Below, in pieces: positions 38,001 to 45,652 of a stretch of DNA of 64,000 bases. Source of the DNA: Lewinellaceae bacterium (GTDB lineage Bacteria > Bacteroidota > Bacteroidia > Chitinophagales > Saprospiraceae); assembly GCA_020636435.1 (NCBI GenBank), contig JACJXX010000001.1:5178093-5242092 (forward strand). The letters are read 5' to 3'. Position 1 is the stretch's first letter; every line of letters begins with the position of its first letter. The notes beneath the pieces are model-generated. The model had not been told where the DNA came from. It ran no database searches and saw only the letters and a program-made list of their open reading frames with translations. Position numbers and translations under genes: made by a program.

Positions 38001-38595
38001 TGCAGATTTCCCGCACCACCCATACATTGATGTACTGCAGGGGATTCCAGCGGCTGAGGTCTTTCAGGGCCTGGTCGTCCGTACTGCTGTTGAGGTCCGT
38101 CAGGGCAGATTGCACCCGGTTGACGCCGGTGGTGGCGTTGCCCTGGGGATCGCGGCGGGCCAGGCAGAAGGCGATCTCGGTGTCTACGCCGGTAGCGGGG
38201 TTGTAGTAGCCGGTATTGGCGAAGGCGTCGTTGAGGTGTTGTATGGCGTCGGCGGTCCGGGCATCGCTGATGTTCTCGCTGCCGCCGTTGTGGATGATGT
38301 GGACGACGACGGGCAGGGTGTGCTGGACGAGGGGCCCGCGTTGGGCTTGCCCAGTGGAATTCGCATGGCGACTATTCCATAGGGCGGGTTGCCGGGACAG
38401 GGAGTAGAGTTGTTCTTCGAGGCGCTGGGAGGCGATCCGGTAGGCGTCGTCTTGTTGTAGCTTTTGGCGGTGCAGCTCTGACTGAGAGCAGAACTCATCG
38501 GTATCCGCCGGCGAAGCAGAGCCCGGGGGCACGGTACTTTGGAAGAAGGCCAGAAAGAGCAAAATAGGCAGAGTCAGTTTCAGGGATGTGTTCAT
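32059..38595 (-). CDS. Giant secreted M43 (pappalysin-type) metalloprotease with propeller, PKD and type B sorting domains
   Basis: The protein has 2178 residues from the ATG at 38595, which gives a clean signal peptide (LKLTLPILLFLAFFQSTVPPGSA). A zinc protease domain at about 90-345 has HEMGHYLGLYH (His241, Glu242, His245) and the Met-turn YMDYSRFECYDRFSQ. Two PKD-like domains follow (about 365-540). Next come two blocks of WD/delta-60-like propeller repeats (GGFYLGGSWAGQSLLMKFD, NFYVGGYAAGDAVILKM) separated by a Cys- and Asp-rich linker CMNGLDDDGDGLADCEDADC. Then come a CARDB-like domain and Ig-like modules. The C-terminal type B sorting domain has LPNAFSPNEDGKNDFF, GRWGEQVF and LGWDGTFRG. 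It is probably exported by type IX secretion as a surface or released protease. Confidence 0.9.
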   Translation of the reverse strand: MNTSLKLTLPILLFLAFFQSTVPPGSASPADTDEFCSQSELHRQKLQQDDAYRIASQRLEEQLYSLSRQPALWNSRHANSTGQAQRGPLVQHTLPVVVHIIHNGGSENISDARTADAIQHLNDAFANTGYYNPATGVDTEIAFCLARRDPQGNATTGVNRVQSALTDLNSSTDDQALKDLSRWNPLQYINVWVVREICSNNGCGVAGYAYLPGAHGLPYDGIVLEAAYMGSNPTASTVLVHEMGHYLGLYHTFEGGCPNGDCRQQGDRVCDTPPDNTTARTPCSADMNSCGTDEDDLSANNPFRPIAQGGLGDQVDQKENYMDYSRFECYDRFSQGQKDRMLSVAETIRSSLLDSPACIDPCPSPVQAGFTASALSVPLGATVNFTNTSINADSYEWALDGTPFSTATDASYTFNTEGSFEVTLTAFSNLSNCLPADSAITIEVFCPVVASFTGGNTTVLAGASIPFTNTSTSATAYTWLVNGTVMSNNQDYTLNTTEPGLYNVCLRAEGALCESLECSFVDATAPNTGCGNAFFYNLGDRSIFETAECLIPAADGGFYLGGSWAGQSLLMKFDADGNRIWQKAFSFSTGLEEVFTLMEDGQYLVGSSRTLVNDDQYCFKYDMNTEGFDWIRSISNPDDNRTFEFINIESSPNYILIGYMRDNSAQGCDVTWGELDKNSGNLIQLRKYTLGSCETGTDAVLVNDKVYVTGRYNAAGGGQAAFRPAITEFELDGTDNWTRLYLFNTNSTARLYSNSIIEDNGYLVICGYGDLAGISTTSVIGHISKTGLDGAIEWATVFDIAGGDSERLVTVLDQGDGYLAIGFYNPFAGGGANLCLIKVDKAGNLMWAKSLDNGLQEESTIKGAFARDGYAYISANTTNDVDGNILLFRVNPFGELDTECGSLQPLPVESRQLDNPFDGFFDLTSSPFTPANSAEQINLANVNVPIGNSCSTPCEEICMNGLDDDGDGLADCEDADCPCFDDCGGTFVERIGTPGRNEGAMTIIPSADGNFYVGGYAAGDAVILKMAPNGAVIWQRTFDFSPGADEVRRLILGDDGYLYGASSNTHGTVFCYDPENDVVLWSNTVYDAAKFLNISINPTNGNILACGGLTFPTDDPVLVNEFPGMTYSQFDIALTAEFDRNTGELNWRREYQAGSSSTCYEMEWVGDIYYSPARFTHDAGQPKMRPNIAAFNANGEIAWAKHYITPASANARMYAFCLERATDGLVAGFMGDPNGTGLYTASRTGLFKTDFAGNLQWAKRYALAGYDAALGTFGMAKAPDGYLLYGYAAGATGNGRDLTVIKTDEAGEALWAMAYGGPGEEDTPYNAGSQILVSGNSIYLVGRSRNPASGSTEDMIIIRASAEDGAIQGNDCGFATPIPISTELMPDAVEEPTALSETPFSAIAPQFNAVQPVPGNMDTTRLCSSSPVDLLLAIDSAYCNGDSLAAALRICNEGADTLPAGIHFTFYDDNPTANAGATVLAGGFTVPVGILPGECYSATVTVPYPQGQLYCIANDDGSLPPIFDLETDFPPTELIECDYTNNIDSAGYETTAPEIDLGPDTSVCENGVFLLDAGPGFAAYRWQDGAIGQTYTTFETGTFWVEATTACGDVARDTIDILLDIVIPISLGPDTTICEGSSATLSTVENPDYTYQWSPAGSLDCADCPSVTAQPDTTTTYTLVASNTTGCVSVDSIILTVVNCDATLDTAVCINDSILIEGQVFYPNQSAVIQLMDGSNLLVNVAAADTALTRLEAATCFGQPYLFNGMALPGGSVTPFAYTGANGCDSTLLLTVTELEEIQTFETVQACQGETGIVFGQPVTEPGIFSATYTSFQGCDSTHTISFEVLDTALLNIPPSGLSCTSLAGRLTAEPSGGNPPYAFLWSDGQATATATGLAAGAYSVTVTDALGCQSVGLQEVYDSISLPVAMPIGLPASCHGEKDGSILIGNSSGGTPPYEYSLDGQLWQSEDLFIGLAPGSYIVFIRDQEQCASSTTLTVGEPSPLAILLPGDTTLRLGDSLRITPLTLSGMPSFYEWMPPSGLDCADCPAPVARPLESTLYRLTVQDSSGCAGSDELFIDVDKTLRIYLPNAFSPNEDGKNDFFTVFAAPEVEQVQTLQVFGRWGEQVFKRDNFAPNQESLGWDGTFRGQRMPGGVYAYYGEVVLIDGRVEVVKGEVTLIR

Positions 38596-38954
38596 GAGCG
38601 CCGGTGTTGAAAGTTTGGGTAAAAATAATATTTTATTTAACGGGATAAAAGGAAATAATGGCTGGTGGCTGTTAGACGGCGGACATCGGACGACGGGCTG
38701 GAAAACTGGGAACGGCTGACTCTGGACCCCGTTGCGGCGGATGACGCTTTCGTCTACCACTTAACCATCCTTCCTTCCGGGAAAGTTTATCTGGCAAGAG
38801 GTCGTGCGGATCAAATCGCCCGTGAAAAATCAAACATTTTTACCCGGCTCGGTAGAGACGGGCGCACATCGCAAATAGGACCGTGGTGGCACTGGGACGG
38901 GAAGAGCCGTTGGGGTTTTTGATTTTTGATTTGCCCCGGGATAGCCAAACGGGT
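38596..38954. other. Intergenic region without a supported gene
   Basis: This gap lies between two minus-strand genes. A plus-strand frame of 85 codons crosses it, but shows no motif and no leader. No terminator is evident apart from a run of C residues near 38961, just inside the rhomboid gene end. Confidence 0.5.
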
Positions 38955-39641
38955 CTAATAATACCCCCCCCCACTATAATAATCATACGCCTGTTCTTCC
39001 CGGGGCGACGGATACTGAAACCGAAAATAAAACCCCGCCAGCACCCCGAACGCGAAGCCGCCGATGTGCGCCCACCAGGCGGTACCGCCGCTTTGAGCGG
39101 TATTGACCTCCAGGGAGGCCGTGCCGCTCATCCACTGCATAGCGATCCAGATGCCGAGGAAGAAGATGGCGGGCATGCGGAAGATGAGGAAGAAGAACCA
39201 CACCTTGATGCGGGAGGTGGGAAACATGACCAGATAGGCGCCCATGACGGCGGCGATGGCCCCGCTGGCGCCGATGGTCGGCACCGTGCTGTACCAGTTG
39301 AAGTAGATGTGGGCGGCGTGGGCGGCCAGCCCGCCCAGGAAGTAGAAGAGGAAGAAACGCACGCTGCCGATGGTGGCTTCGATGTTGTCGGCAAAGACCC
39401 AGAGGAAGACCATGTTGCCGATGAGGTGGCCCCAGCCGCCGTGCAGGAACATGCTGGTGAAGAGGGTTATAAGGTGCTCGCCCCGGACCGTCTCGGCCGG
39501 CACCGAACCGAATTCGCCGACCAGCGCGTCCGGGTGCTGGAGCTGGTAGAGAAACACCATGATATTCAGGGCGATAAAGGTATAACTCAGGGCCGGAAAG
39601 TGCCCTCCTTTGACCTGGTCGTCACCAATGGGAAAAAACAT
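38955..39641 (-). CDS. Rhomboid family intramembrane serine protease
   Basis: The protein has 228 residues with six hydrophobic segments. The conserved loop and helix HGGWGHLIGNMVFLWVF (67-83) supplies the oxyanion-side His and Asn. The catalytic Ser127 is in PTIGASGAIAAVMGAY and His192 in AWWAHIGGFAFGVLAG. It cleaves transmembrane substrates within the inner membrane. The C terminus ends in a Tyr- and Gly-rich tail. It is a single gene followed at 50 bases by a small exported-protein gene on the same strand. Substrate unknown. Confidence 0.93.
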   Translation of the reverse strand: MFFPIGDDQVKGGHFPALSYTFIALNIMVFLYQLQHPDALVGEFGSVPAETVRGEHLITLFTSMFLHGGWGHLIGNMVFLWVFADNIEATIGSVRFFLFYFLGGLAAHAAHIYFNWYSTVPTIGASGAIAAVMGAYLVMFPTSRIKVWFFFLIFRMPAIFFLGIWIAMQWMSGTASLEVNTAQSGGTAWWAHIGGFAFGVLAGFYFRFQYPSPREEQAYDYYSGGGYY

Positions 39642-39691
39642 GTGCGGGTGCTTGCGTTAGAAAATGATAAACCGGCGTCCAAGATAAGATT

Positions 39692-40099
39692 TTAGATGCC
39701 TTCCACCACCAACTCGACGATATATTCTTCCGGTTGGGCCTCCTTCCCGTCCTGCGGGTAAGGCGACACTTTTTCCAGGCGGTAAATGTAGTTGCCCACC
39801 TTTTTGCTGGCCAGTTCCGGGTGGCCGGCGCGCAGGGCCAGGTCGACGTACTGGCGTTCTCCTTTTTCCAGCGAAAACTGGATGACGGCCTGCCCTTCCC
39901 AAATGCAGTTGGTGTATTCCGGGCAACGGGAATCTTCCTTGATAGCGGTAAACTGGATGGCCGGCCCGGAGCACTCGCATCGCGCCGACTCGCCCAACTG
40001 CAGGCGAAGGAGCTGCCCGAGCTGGTATTGGTTTTTATTTCCGCATTTGGATGCGCTAAATAACAGGAACAGGGCAAAAAGCAGTAAATAGTATTTCAT
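39692..40099 (-). CDS. Uncharacterised exported or lipid-anchored protein
   Basis: The protein has 135 residues and is not recognised. It begins with a signal sequence MKYYLLLFALFLLFSASKCGN. The Cys19 context SASKC is a poor lipobox because of the Lys before the Cys. The mature part has four further Cys (CECSG, RCPEYTNCIW) and beta-strand patterns (AVIQFSLEKGE, EYIVELVVEG). The sequence CPEYTNCIWEGQAVI is reminiscent of small periplasmic beta-sandwich proteins, without enough to name a family. It is on the same strand as, and probably read together with, the rhomboid gene downstream. Confidence 0.7.
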   Translation of the reverse strand: MKYYLLLFALFLLFSASKCGNKNQYQLGQLLRLQLGESARCECSGPAIQFTAIKEDSRCPEYTNCIWEGQAVIQFSLEKGERQYVDLALRAGHPELASKKVGNYIYRLEKVSPYPQDGKEAQPEEYIVELVVEGI

Positions 40100-40175
40100 A
40101 GTGGTAAATTTTGGGAGCCTTTCTTTCGGGCAATAAATAAACTTCCAAAGTTAAGGAATTATTCTGTTCAGTTTC

Positions 40176-42449
40176 TCATTCCCGCAGGGCATAGGCCCTG
40201 AAATAGCGGCACTCGGCGATGAATTTTTGGAACACCGGCGTTTCGGAATAACTCTGCAGCAGGAGGTTGAAGTTGTCAAAAGTCTGGGGGGTTCCCTCCT
40301 GCCAGCGGTTGACGTAGTACTCGTTGCGTTCACATTTGGCGGCCATGAAGGTAGCTTTGGCGGCAAAGTTGAGGCTGTCGGTCGCCAGGCGGGCGCGTTC
40401 GAAATAGTAGCGCGCCTGGCTGCAGTCGAAATGCTCGCGGTTGCCGAAGGGAAAGCGAGGGTTGGGTATTACGTTGTCTCCATCCTTCAGGTAGGCCGGG
40501 TTCAGGCTGACGCTGCTGCGGTAGTAATCCATCGCTTTCCAGGAGTAGCTGAAATAAGACATGTTGTACAGCGCCAGCCCGATCTGGTAATAGCTCCAGG
40601 CGGCGTCGGTGGCGCCAGCCCGGGCCTCGTATTCCAGTTGCAGGAGGCGTTCCAGGAGTTCGCCTTTGTTGAGCGGGCTGACGTTGTCGGGCCAGGTGGT
40701 GCAGTTGACGCAGTCGTTGAGGCGGTCCATGAAGGGATAAAAAAGGCCGAAATTATCCCATTCTACCCGCGGCATCTTTTTCAGGGTTTCCAGGGCGGCT
40801 TCAAACTGGTAGTTGTTCATCTGTTCAGTAGCCCTCATATCGAGCAGCAGGTTGAGAAAAGTGCTGTCTCCCTGGGCCACGAGCTGGCTCTCCAGCTTGG
40901 TGCGGTCGGGTTTCAGGCATACGGCAATGAGTTCGTCCAGTATTTTCGGTTGCGGATTGGGCCTCAACTCCCGGATATTGTGCTGAAATAGAAATGCTTT
41001 GCCCTCAAAGCCGTTTTGTTTGTACAGTTGGTACATCTTATCGTCTGTGAAGTCGGTAAAGTCTTCATACTTTTCGTACAGTTTGTTGAACTGGCGGATG
41101 GAGGCCAGTTCGTCTTCCATTTCATCCGAGATTTTCTGGTAGGCGCTGATCTGCATGGCCAGCTCAAAGACGTTGAGCTGCTCTTCCAGGAAAGATCCTT
41201 TGGCGATCACCTGCCGGGCTTGCTGGAAGGCGTTGCGGGCGTCGTAGTAGTTGCCTGCCAGAAAGCAAAGATAGCCCTCGATCAGGCGCCAGAGGGCCAC
41301 CTCTTCGATGAGCCCTTCGTTGAGGGCCTGGCTGACGAAGCGCTGCAGTTCGACCACCCTCATGCCGGCCTCTTTGGATGGGATGCCGTAGTAATTCTCA
41401 TTGCGGCGGCGCTTGTCGTTGAAAGAGACGCCCAAGAGGTTTTTTTCCAGCCGCTTCATCTCCTGGATGAGCAGGAGGTTGAGGTAAGGGCTGGTGGGCG
41501 CCAGCCCATATATGTTGCGCATTTCCACCAGCAGTTTGCTCTTGGGGTCGGTGGCGCGGATGGCGTAGAGCGTAGCCCGTTCCTGGTCGTTCTGGCAGCG
41601 CAGCAGGCAGGCCTTCCACTCCTCGTCTGTTTTGATGCTGAAGCTGCGGTAGGCCGATTCCCGCTTGCTGGGGCAGTTTTCGAAAATACGGGAAAAGAGG
41701 TAGGCCGCTTCCACCCGGTCGCCCAGCGCCAGGAGCGCTCCGGCCTTATGGCCCATGATCCAGTACTCGATGATGCTGGGGTCGTTATCGATCTTGGGCA
41801 TCAGGTCGTCGTACAGCTCAAGCACCTGCTCGTATTGTTTGCTGTAATGAGCCAGGCGGACCAGTTGGTAAGCATACCTCAGCCGGATGTAGTGCGATTT
41901 GGTGCGGCGAAAAGCCTTTTGGCCATCCCCGATGAGGCTTTGCATGCGCTGGCGGGCGGCGTTGGGGGCGTCCTTCCAGGCGTCGCTCTTCACCACGTAG
42001 GGCTCGCATTGCTTGGCGAAGATGAGGTACTGCACGGTCTCCAGGCATTTGTTGCGGCGCAGGTATTTGGCAAAGGTGTTGTCCCTTAAGCGGTAAGGCA
42101 TGGATATGGAAGGGCTGCGGATGGACGACACCAGCTGGTCCAGGTCGCCGATGGAAGCCTGGTAGACCACCACGCCGATGTCCTGAAAGCGGGCTGCTTC
42201 GCAAAAACGCTCATACCACTCGTCAATATTGCCCTGTATCTGCGGGTTGCCCTTGCGCTCGTAGTAGCGCTGCAGCGCCTCGAAGTCGACAAAGAAAGGG
42301 GCGCCCTTGAGTTCCGGGTTGAGCATGGCCGGGCTGATGAAGGCATAACCGGAAAATGGGGGCTTGGTTCGGCAATTGCTGCCGATGGGGGAGGGGTAAA
42401 GCCAGCCGAGAAAAACGAGAAGCATGGTCAAAAGGCCTGGGCGTAGCAT
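40176..42449 (-). CDS. Uncharacterised 757-residue exported helical-repeat protein
   Basis: This is not a named family that can be recognised. The N terminus has a signal-like stretch (LLTMLLVFLGWLYPSPIG). The rest is almost entirely helical, with TPR-like pairs such as RLRYAYQLVRLAHYSKQYEQVLELYDDL, ALLALGDRVEAAYLFSRIFEN and YLCFLAGNYYDARNAFQQARQVI. Late in the protein, AAWSYYQIGLALYNMSYFSYSW and FDCSQARYYFERARLAT continue the pattern. It is probably a periplasmic or surface-exposed scaffold. It is read in the same direction as the two genes downstream, with a 76-base gap. Confidence 0.8.
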   Translation of the reverse strand: MLRPGLLTMLLVFLGWLYPSPIGSNCRTKPPFSGYAFISPAMLNPELKGAPFFVDFEALQRYYERKGNPQIQGNIDEWYERFCEAARFQDIGVVVYQASIGDLDQLVSSIRSPSISMPYRLRDNTFAKYLRRNKCLETVQYLIFAKQCEPYVVKSDAWKDAPNAARQRMQSLIGDGQKAFRRTKSHYIRLRYAYQLVRLAHYSKQYEQVLELYDDLMPKIDNDPSIIEYWIMGHKAGALLALGDRVEAAYLFSRIFENCPSKRESAYRSFSIKTDEEWKACLLRCQNDQERATLYAIRATDPKSKLLVEMRNIYGLAPTSPYLNLLLIQEMKRLEKNLLGVSFNDKRRRNENYYGIPSKEAGMRVVELQRFVSQALNEGLIEEVALWRLIEGYLCFLAGNYYDARNAFQQARQVIAKGSFLEEQLNVFELAMQISAYQKISDEMEDELASIRQFNKLYEKYEDFTDFTDDKMYQLYKQNGFEGKAFLFQHNIRELRPNPQPKILDELIAVCLKPDRTKLESQLVAQGDSTFLNLLLDMRATEQMNNYQFEAALETLKKMPRVEWDNFGLFYPFMDRLNDCVNCTTWPDNVSPLNKGELLERLLQLEYEARAGATDAAWSYYQIGLALYNMSYFSYSWKAMDYYRSSVSLNPAYLKDGDNVIPNPRFPFGNREHFDCSQARYYFERARLATDSLNFAAKATFMAAKCERNEYYVNRWQEGTPQTFDNFNLLLQSYSETPVFQKFIAECRYFRAYALRE

Positions 42450-42557
42450 AGTGCGGGTAGTTTTTGGGAATGAATATAGGAAAAAGGACGGAATGAAGGC
42501 TCGTCCTTATGTTTTCATTCAGGTTGGGCGAAGGTAAGGGGTGAGGAAATAAATAAG

Positions 42558-42669
42558 CTACTCAAAATGACGAAGGTATTTTTTCTTCGCGCATTTGACG
42601 CGCATAGTGGGGCTACGCAAGGAAAATGCAACGAAGCATAAAGGAAAAAGACCAAGTCAGATGGGTAGG
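42558..42669. repeat. Imperfect palindromic element with CATAG-GGGCTACG centre
   Basis: Imperfect arms (CTACTCAAAATGAC at the left, GTCAGATGGGTAG at the right) surround the central GCGCATAGTGGGGCTACGC. The element at 51320-51481 has a similar centre. No gene was seen in the rest of 42450-43075 except the terminator and promoter candidates listed. Confidence 0.5.
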
Positions 42670-42690
42670 TTATTTGTTGCGTCACCCCTA

Positions 42691-42718
42691 AAAAGCCCGA
42701 TTGATGATCCGGGCTTTT
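42691..42718. terminator. Orphan hairpin with terminator form
   Basis: AAAAGCCCG and CGGGCTTTT form a perfect 9-bp stem around a 10-base loop, with T or A runs on both outer sides. No recognised gene ends here on either strand, so it may end an unrecognised short transcript. Confidence 0.5.
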
Positions 42719-42993
42719 AAACGGAGATTTATCCCATTGTAATGCAACGGGACTGTTCAAAGTTTGGTGTTCGGCGTTCTAATTTTTCCTAAAAACCAGG
42801 CTTTTATGAGGTGATTTCGAACTTCGGACACAGAATGTTGAACACTCCCAATGCAACTCGCCAAAGGCGAATATTAGAACCCAACCTCCCGAACCATTCT
42901 CCCTTTAGCCCGTTATGAATCTTATGGCGTTTTTTTATTTTGCTCAAACAGCCAAAACAGCTTTTTGCAGATTCGATGGAGCATGAAAGCGCT

Positions 42994-43019
42994 AATATGA
43001 ACAAACTTTCATATTTTTG
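42994..43019 (+). promoter_or_regulatory. Candidate moaA promoter with overlapping inverted repeat
   Basis: TATTTTTG at 43012-43019 fits TAnnTTTG and lies about 57 bases before the moaA ATG. AATATGA at 42994-43000 and TCATATT at 43009-43015 form an inverted repeat overlapping it, a possible operator for the molybdenum locus. No -33 TTTG was found. Confidence 0.45.
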
Positions 43020-43075
43020 TCTTTCCATTTCCCCAAAATGCTGACTTAAATCATCCTAACCGAGTAAAGAGGGCT

Positions 43076-44077
43076 ATGTCAAACCATACACTATTCGACA
43101 ACCACGGCCGCCAGGTCAACTATGTGCGCCTGGCGGTGACCGACCGCTGCAACCTGCGCTGCTTCTACTGCATGCCGGAGGAAGGCATCAAATATGTGCC
43201 CAGAGAAGAGCTGCTGACCTACGAAGAAATGCTGCGGCTGATGCACCTGCTCGTGGGCCTGGGCATCGAAAAGCTGCGCATCACCGGCGGCGAGCCTTTC
43301 GTCCGACGGGATATGATGGATTTCCTGCGGGAGCTCTGCCGGATGGACGGCCTGAAGAAGGTGAACATCACTACCAATGGGACACTGACTGCACCGCTTA
43401 TTCCACAACTGAAGCAGTTTGGCGTCCATTCGGTCAACCTCAGCCTCGACACGCTCGACAAAGAGCGCTTTTTTCAGATCACCCGCCGCGATGAGTTCGA
43501 CAAGGTGATGGCAACCTTCCATGCTTTGCTGGAATACGAAATCCCCACCAAGATCAACGCCGTGGTAATGGACGGCAAGAATACAGAAGATATCCTGCCG
43601 ATGGTGGAGCTGACGAAAAAGCACCCGGTCAACGTCCGGTTTATCGAGGAGATGCCGTTCAACGGCGAAGGCAGCAATCACTCCACGCTGGCGTGGAACT
43701 ACCGGAAAATCCTTTCGCACATTCAGTCGGGTTATCCCGGCATCGAGAAAATACCCGACCCGCCTCATTCCACCTCTTACAACTACCGCATTCCAGGGCA
43801 TCAGGGCACCGTCGGCATCATTGCGGCTTACAGCCGCACATTCTGCGGAACCTGCAACCGGATCAGGATCACGCCAAAGGGAATGCTCAAGACCTGCCTG
43901 TACGACGATGGCGTTTTCAACATCAGAAACCTCCTGCGGGCCGGCGCTACGGACGAACAAGTGCGGGAAACTTTCCTGGAGGCGCTTGGAAATCGGGCAA
44001 AAGACGGCTGGGAAGCCGAAAAAAACCGTAAATTTGGGCTGCCAATCCAGGAGTCGATGTCGACGATCGGAGGTTAG
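43076..44077 (+). CDS. moaA: GTP 3',8-cyclase (molybdopterin biosynthesis)
   Basis: The protein has 333 residues. It is a radical SAM enzyme with CNLRCFYC (Cys25, Cys29, Cys32), GGE motif in RITGGEPFVRR, and TNGT. The C-terminal second cluster is FCGTCNRIRITPKGMLKTC. The protein ends in STIGG, the conserved Gly-Gly tail needed for activity. It converts GTP to 3',8-cyclo-7,8-dihydro-GTP, the first committed step of the molybdenum cofactor pathway. It opens a run of plus-strand cofactor and molybdate genes. A 250-base gap with an inverted repeat separates it from moeA. Confidence 0.97.
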   Translation: MSNHTLFDNHGRQVNYVRLAVTDRCNLRCFYCMPEEGIKYVPREELLTYEEMLRLMHLLVGLGIEKLRITGGEPFVRRDMMDFLRELCRMDGLKKVNITTNGTLTAPLIPQLKQFGVHSVNLSLDTLDKERFFQITRRDEFDKVMATFHALLEYEIPTKINAVVMDGKNTEDILPMVELTKKHPVNVRFIEEMPFNGEGSNHSTLAWNYRKILSHIQSGYPGIEKIPDPPHSTSYNYRIPGHQGTVGIIAAYSRTFCGTCNRIRITPKGMLKTCLYDDGVFNIRNLLRAGATDEQVRETFLEALGNRAKDGWEAEKNRKFGLPIQESMSTIGG

Positions 44078-44148
44078 CATTTAAATCAAATCCCAAAATA
44101 AACGTGAGTTGGAGCAATAAGCGCGGTTTACGGGCCAATGTTCGAAGC

Positions 44149-44261
44149 GGTGTACGGTGTACGGGCTGGGAATGGGCTCTGGAGTGTACGGTGCACGAGT
44201 GCGCGGCACATCTTACACCGTACACCACCAAGCTCCTATACAGGGTCGTACACCGTACACC
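44149..44261. repeat. GGTGTACGGTGTACG inverted repeat upstream of moeA
   Basis: GGTGTACGGTGTACG at 44149-44163 and its exact reverse complement at 44247-44261 flank a further copy of the GTGTACGGTG theme and its inverse. It can fold into a long hairpin. It lies between moaA and moeA. Confidence 0.65.
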
Positions 44262-44326
44262 GCCCGGGGCGAACGTTCCAGGCCTTAGGCTCAACCCACG
44301 TTCGATTATGTTAAAGCAAGCGGCTT

Positions 44327-45526
44327 ATGATTCCCATTGAGGAAGCGACCAAAATTGTCCTGAACCACAGCAAGAGCTATGGAGAAGAGGCGGTGCCCCT
44401 GACGGAGGCAATCGGCCGGGTACTGAGGCAGGATATTCTTGCCGACCGGGATTTCCCCCCTTTCAACCGCGTGACGATGGACGGCATTGCCATCCGCTAC
44501 AATTCTTTTGCCGGCGGGCAGCGCAAATTTCCCATCGAAGGCATGCAGGCAGCAGGATCGCCCCAGCGCAAGCTCCTCAACCTCGACGCTTGCCTGGAAG
44601 TCATGACCGGGGCAATCCTCCCCGAGAACACGGATACGGTCATCCGGTATGAAGATGTAAACATAGAGCACGGGGTGGCCCGCTTGCAGGGCAACGGCAT
44701 TCAGAAAGGGCAGAACGCTCACCTGCGCGCTTTCGACCGCAAGGAAGGCGAACGCATCATCAAAGCGGGCGCCATTATTTCTCCGGCCGAGATAGGCGTG
44801 GCCGCCACCGTGGGGCTATCCTCCCTGAAAGTGGCCAAACTGCCCACCGTGGCTATCATCTCGACCGGCGATGAACTGGTGGAGATCAACGAGACTCCGG
44901 AACCGCACCAGATCAGATCGTCCAATGTGTACACCATTGCCGCCGTCCTTTATGGCTGGGGCATTCGCCCGGATAAGCTGCATATCGCCGACGACATGGA
45001 CGCCACCAGGGCAAAGCTGTCGGCCTGCCTGGAGCAATACGATGTGCTCATTTTGAGCGGCGGTGTTTCCAAAGGTAAGTTCGACTACATCCCGGGCGCG
45101 CTCAATGCCCTGGGAATGAAAAAGCTTCTCCACAAGGTGAAACAACGGCCCGGCAAGCCGTTCTGGTTCGGCGAGTCTCCCAACGGCAAAGTCATCTTCG
45201 CCCTGCCCGGCAATCCGGTGTCGGCTTTCATGTGCACCATGCGGTACATCCGCCCCTGGCTGAGGAAAAGCCTGGAACTGAACCCGCTGGATTATTCCCA
45301 CGCCGTACTTGCGGAGGACTTTAAATTTAAAGCCGACCTGACCTACTTCCTGCAGGTGCGCACCTTTTTTGACACCGACACCGGCCGCCTGATGGCCACC
45401 CCGGTCGAAGGGCACGGCTCCGGCGACCTGGCCAACCTGGTCGACGCCGATGGTTTCCTGGAATTGCCCCGCGAAAAAGATAAATTTAAGAAAGGCAAGG
45501 TCTTTCCCCTTATCTTTTATCGTTGA
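44327..45526 (+). CDS. moeA: Molybdopterin molybdotransferase
   Basis: The protein has 399 residues. The MoeA domains are in order: RDFPPFNRVTMDGIAIRY (domain 1), VMTGAILPENTDTVIRYED, GVAATVGLSSLKVAKLPTVAIISTGDELVE, LILSGGVSKGKFDYIPGAL (MoCF-like core), and ALPGNPVSAFMCT, followed by the C-terminal beta-barrel domain. It inserts molybdate into adenylylated molybdopterin. It lies within the molybdenum locus, 126 bases before moaC. Confidence 0.95.
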   Translation: MIPIEEATKIVLNHSKSYGEEAVPLTEAIGRVLRQDILADRDFPPFNRVTMDGIAIRYNSFAGGQRKFPIEGMQAAGSPQRKLLNLDACLEVMTGAILPENTDTVIRYEDVNIEHGVARLQGNGIQKGQNAHLRAFDRKEGERIIKAGAIISPAEIGVAATVGLSSLKVAKLPTVAIISTGDELVEINETPEPHQIRSSNVYTIAAVLYGWGIRPDKLHIADDMDATRAKLSACLEQYDVLILSGGVSKGKFDYIPGALNALGMKKLLHKVKQRPGKPFWFGESPNGKVIFALPGNPVSAFMCTMRYIRPWLRKSLELNPLDYSHAVLAEDFKFKADLTYFLQVRTFFDTDTGRLMATPVEGHGSGDLANLVDADGFLELPREKDKFKKGKVFPLIFYR

Positions 45527-45601
45527 CCTTGCTTAACCCAAACCCGGCAACACAGAACTTCCTCCCCCTTCTGCTTGCCCTCCTCCTCCCATCTTCGTAC
45601 C

Positions 45602-45645
45602 TTGAACCTCGAACCTTAAACCTCGAACCCCGAACCTCGAACCAC
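45602..45645. repeat. AACCTCGA-type short tandem repeat before moaC
   Basis: Imperfect copies of GAACCTCGAACC/TTAAACC run up to 8 bases before the moaC ATG. They probably form the non-coding spacer between moeA and moaC. The function is unknown. Confidence 0.55.
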
Positions 45646-45652
45646 AAAACCT

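Noticed and set aside
38665..38922. 85-codon plus-strand frame
   Set aside because: There is no motif, no promoter and no conserved neighbour. It lies in a gap between two minus-strand genes.
42804..43028. 74-codon minus-strand frame upstream of moaA
   Set aside because: It overlaps the candidate moaA promoter and shows no motif.
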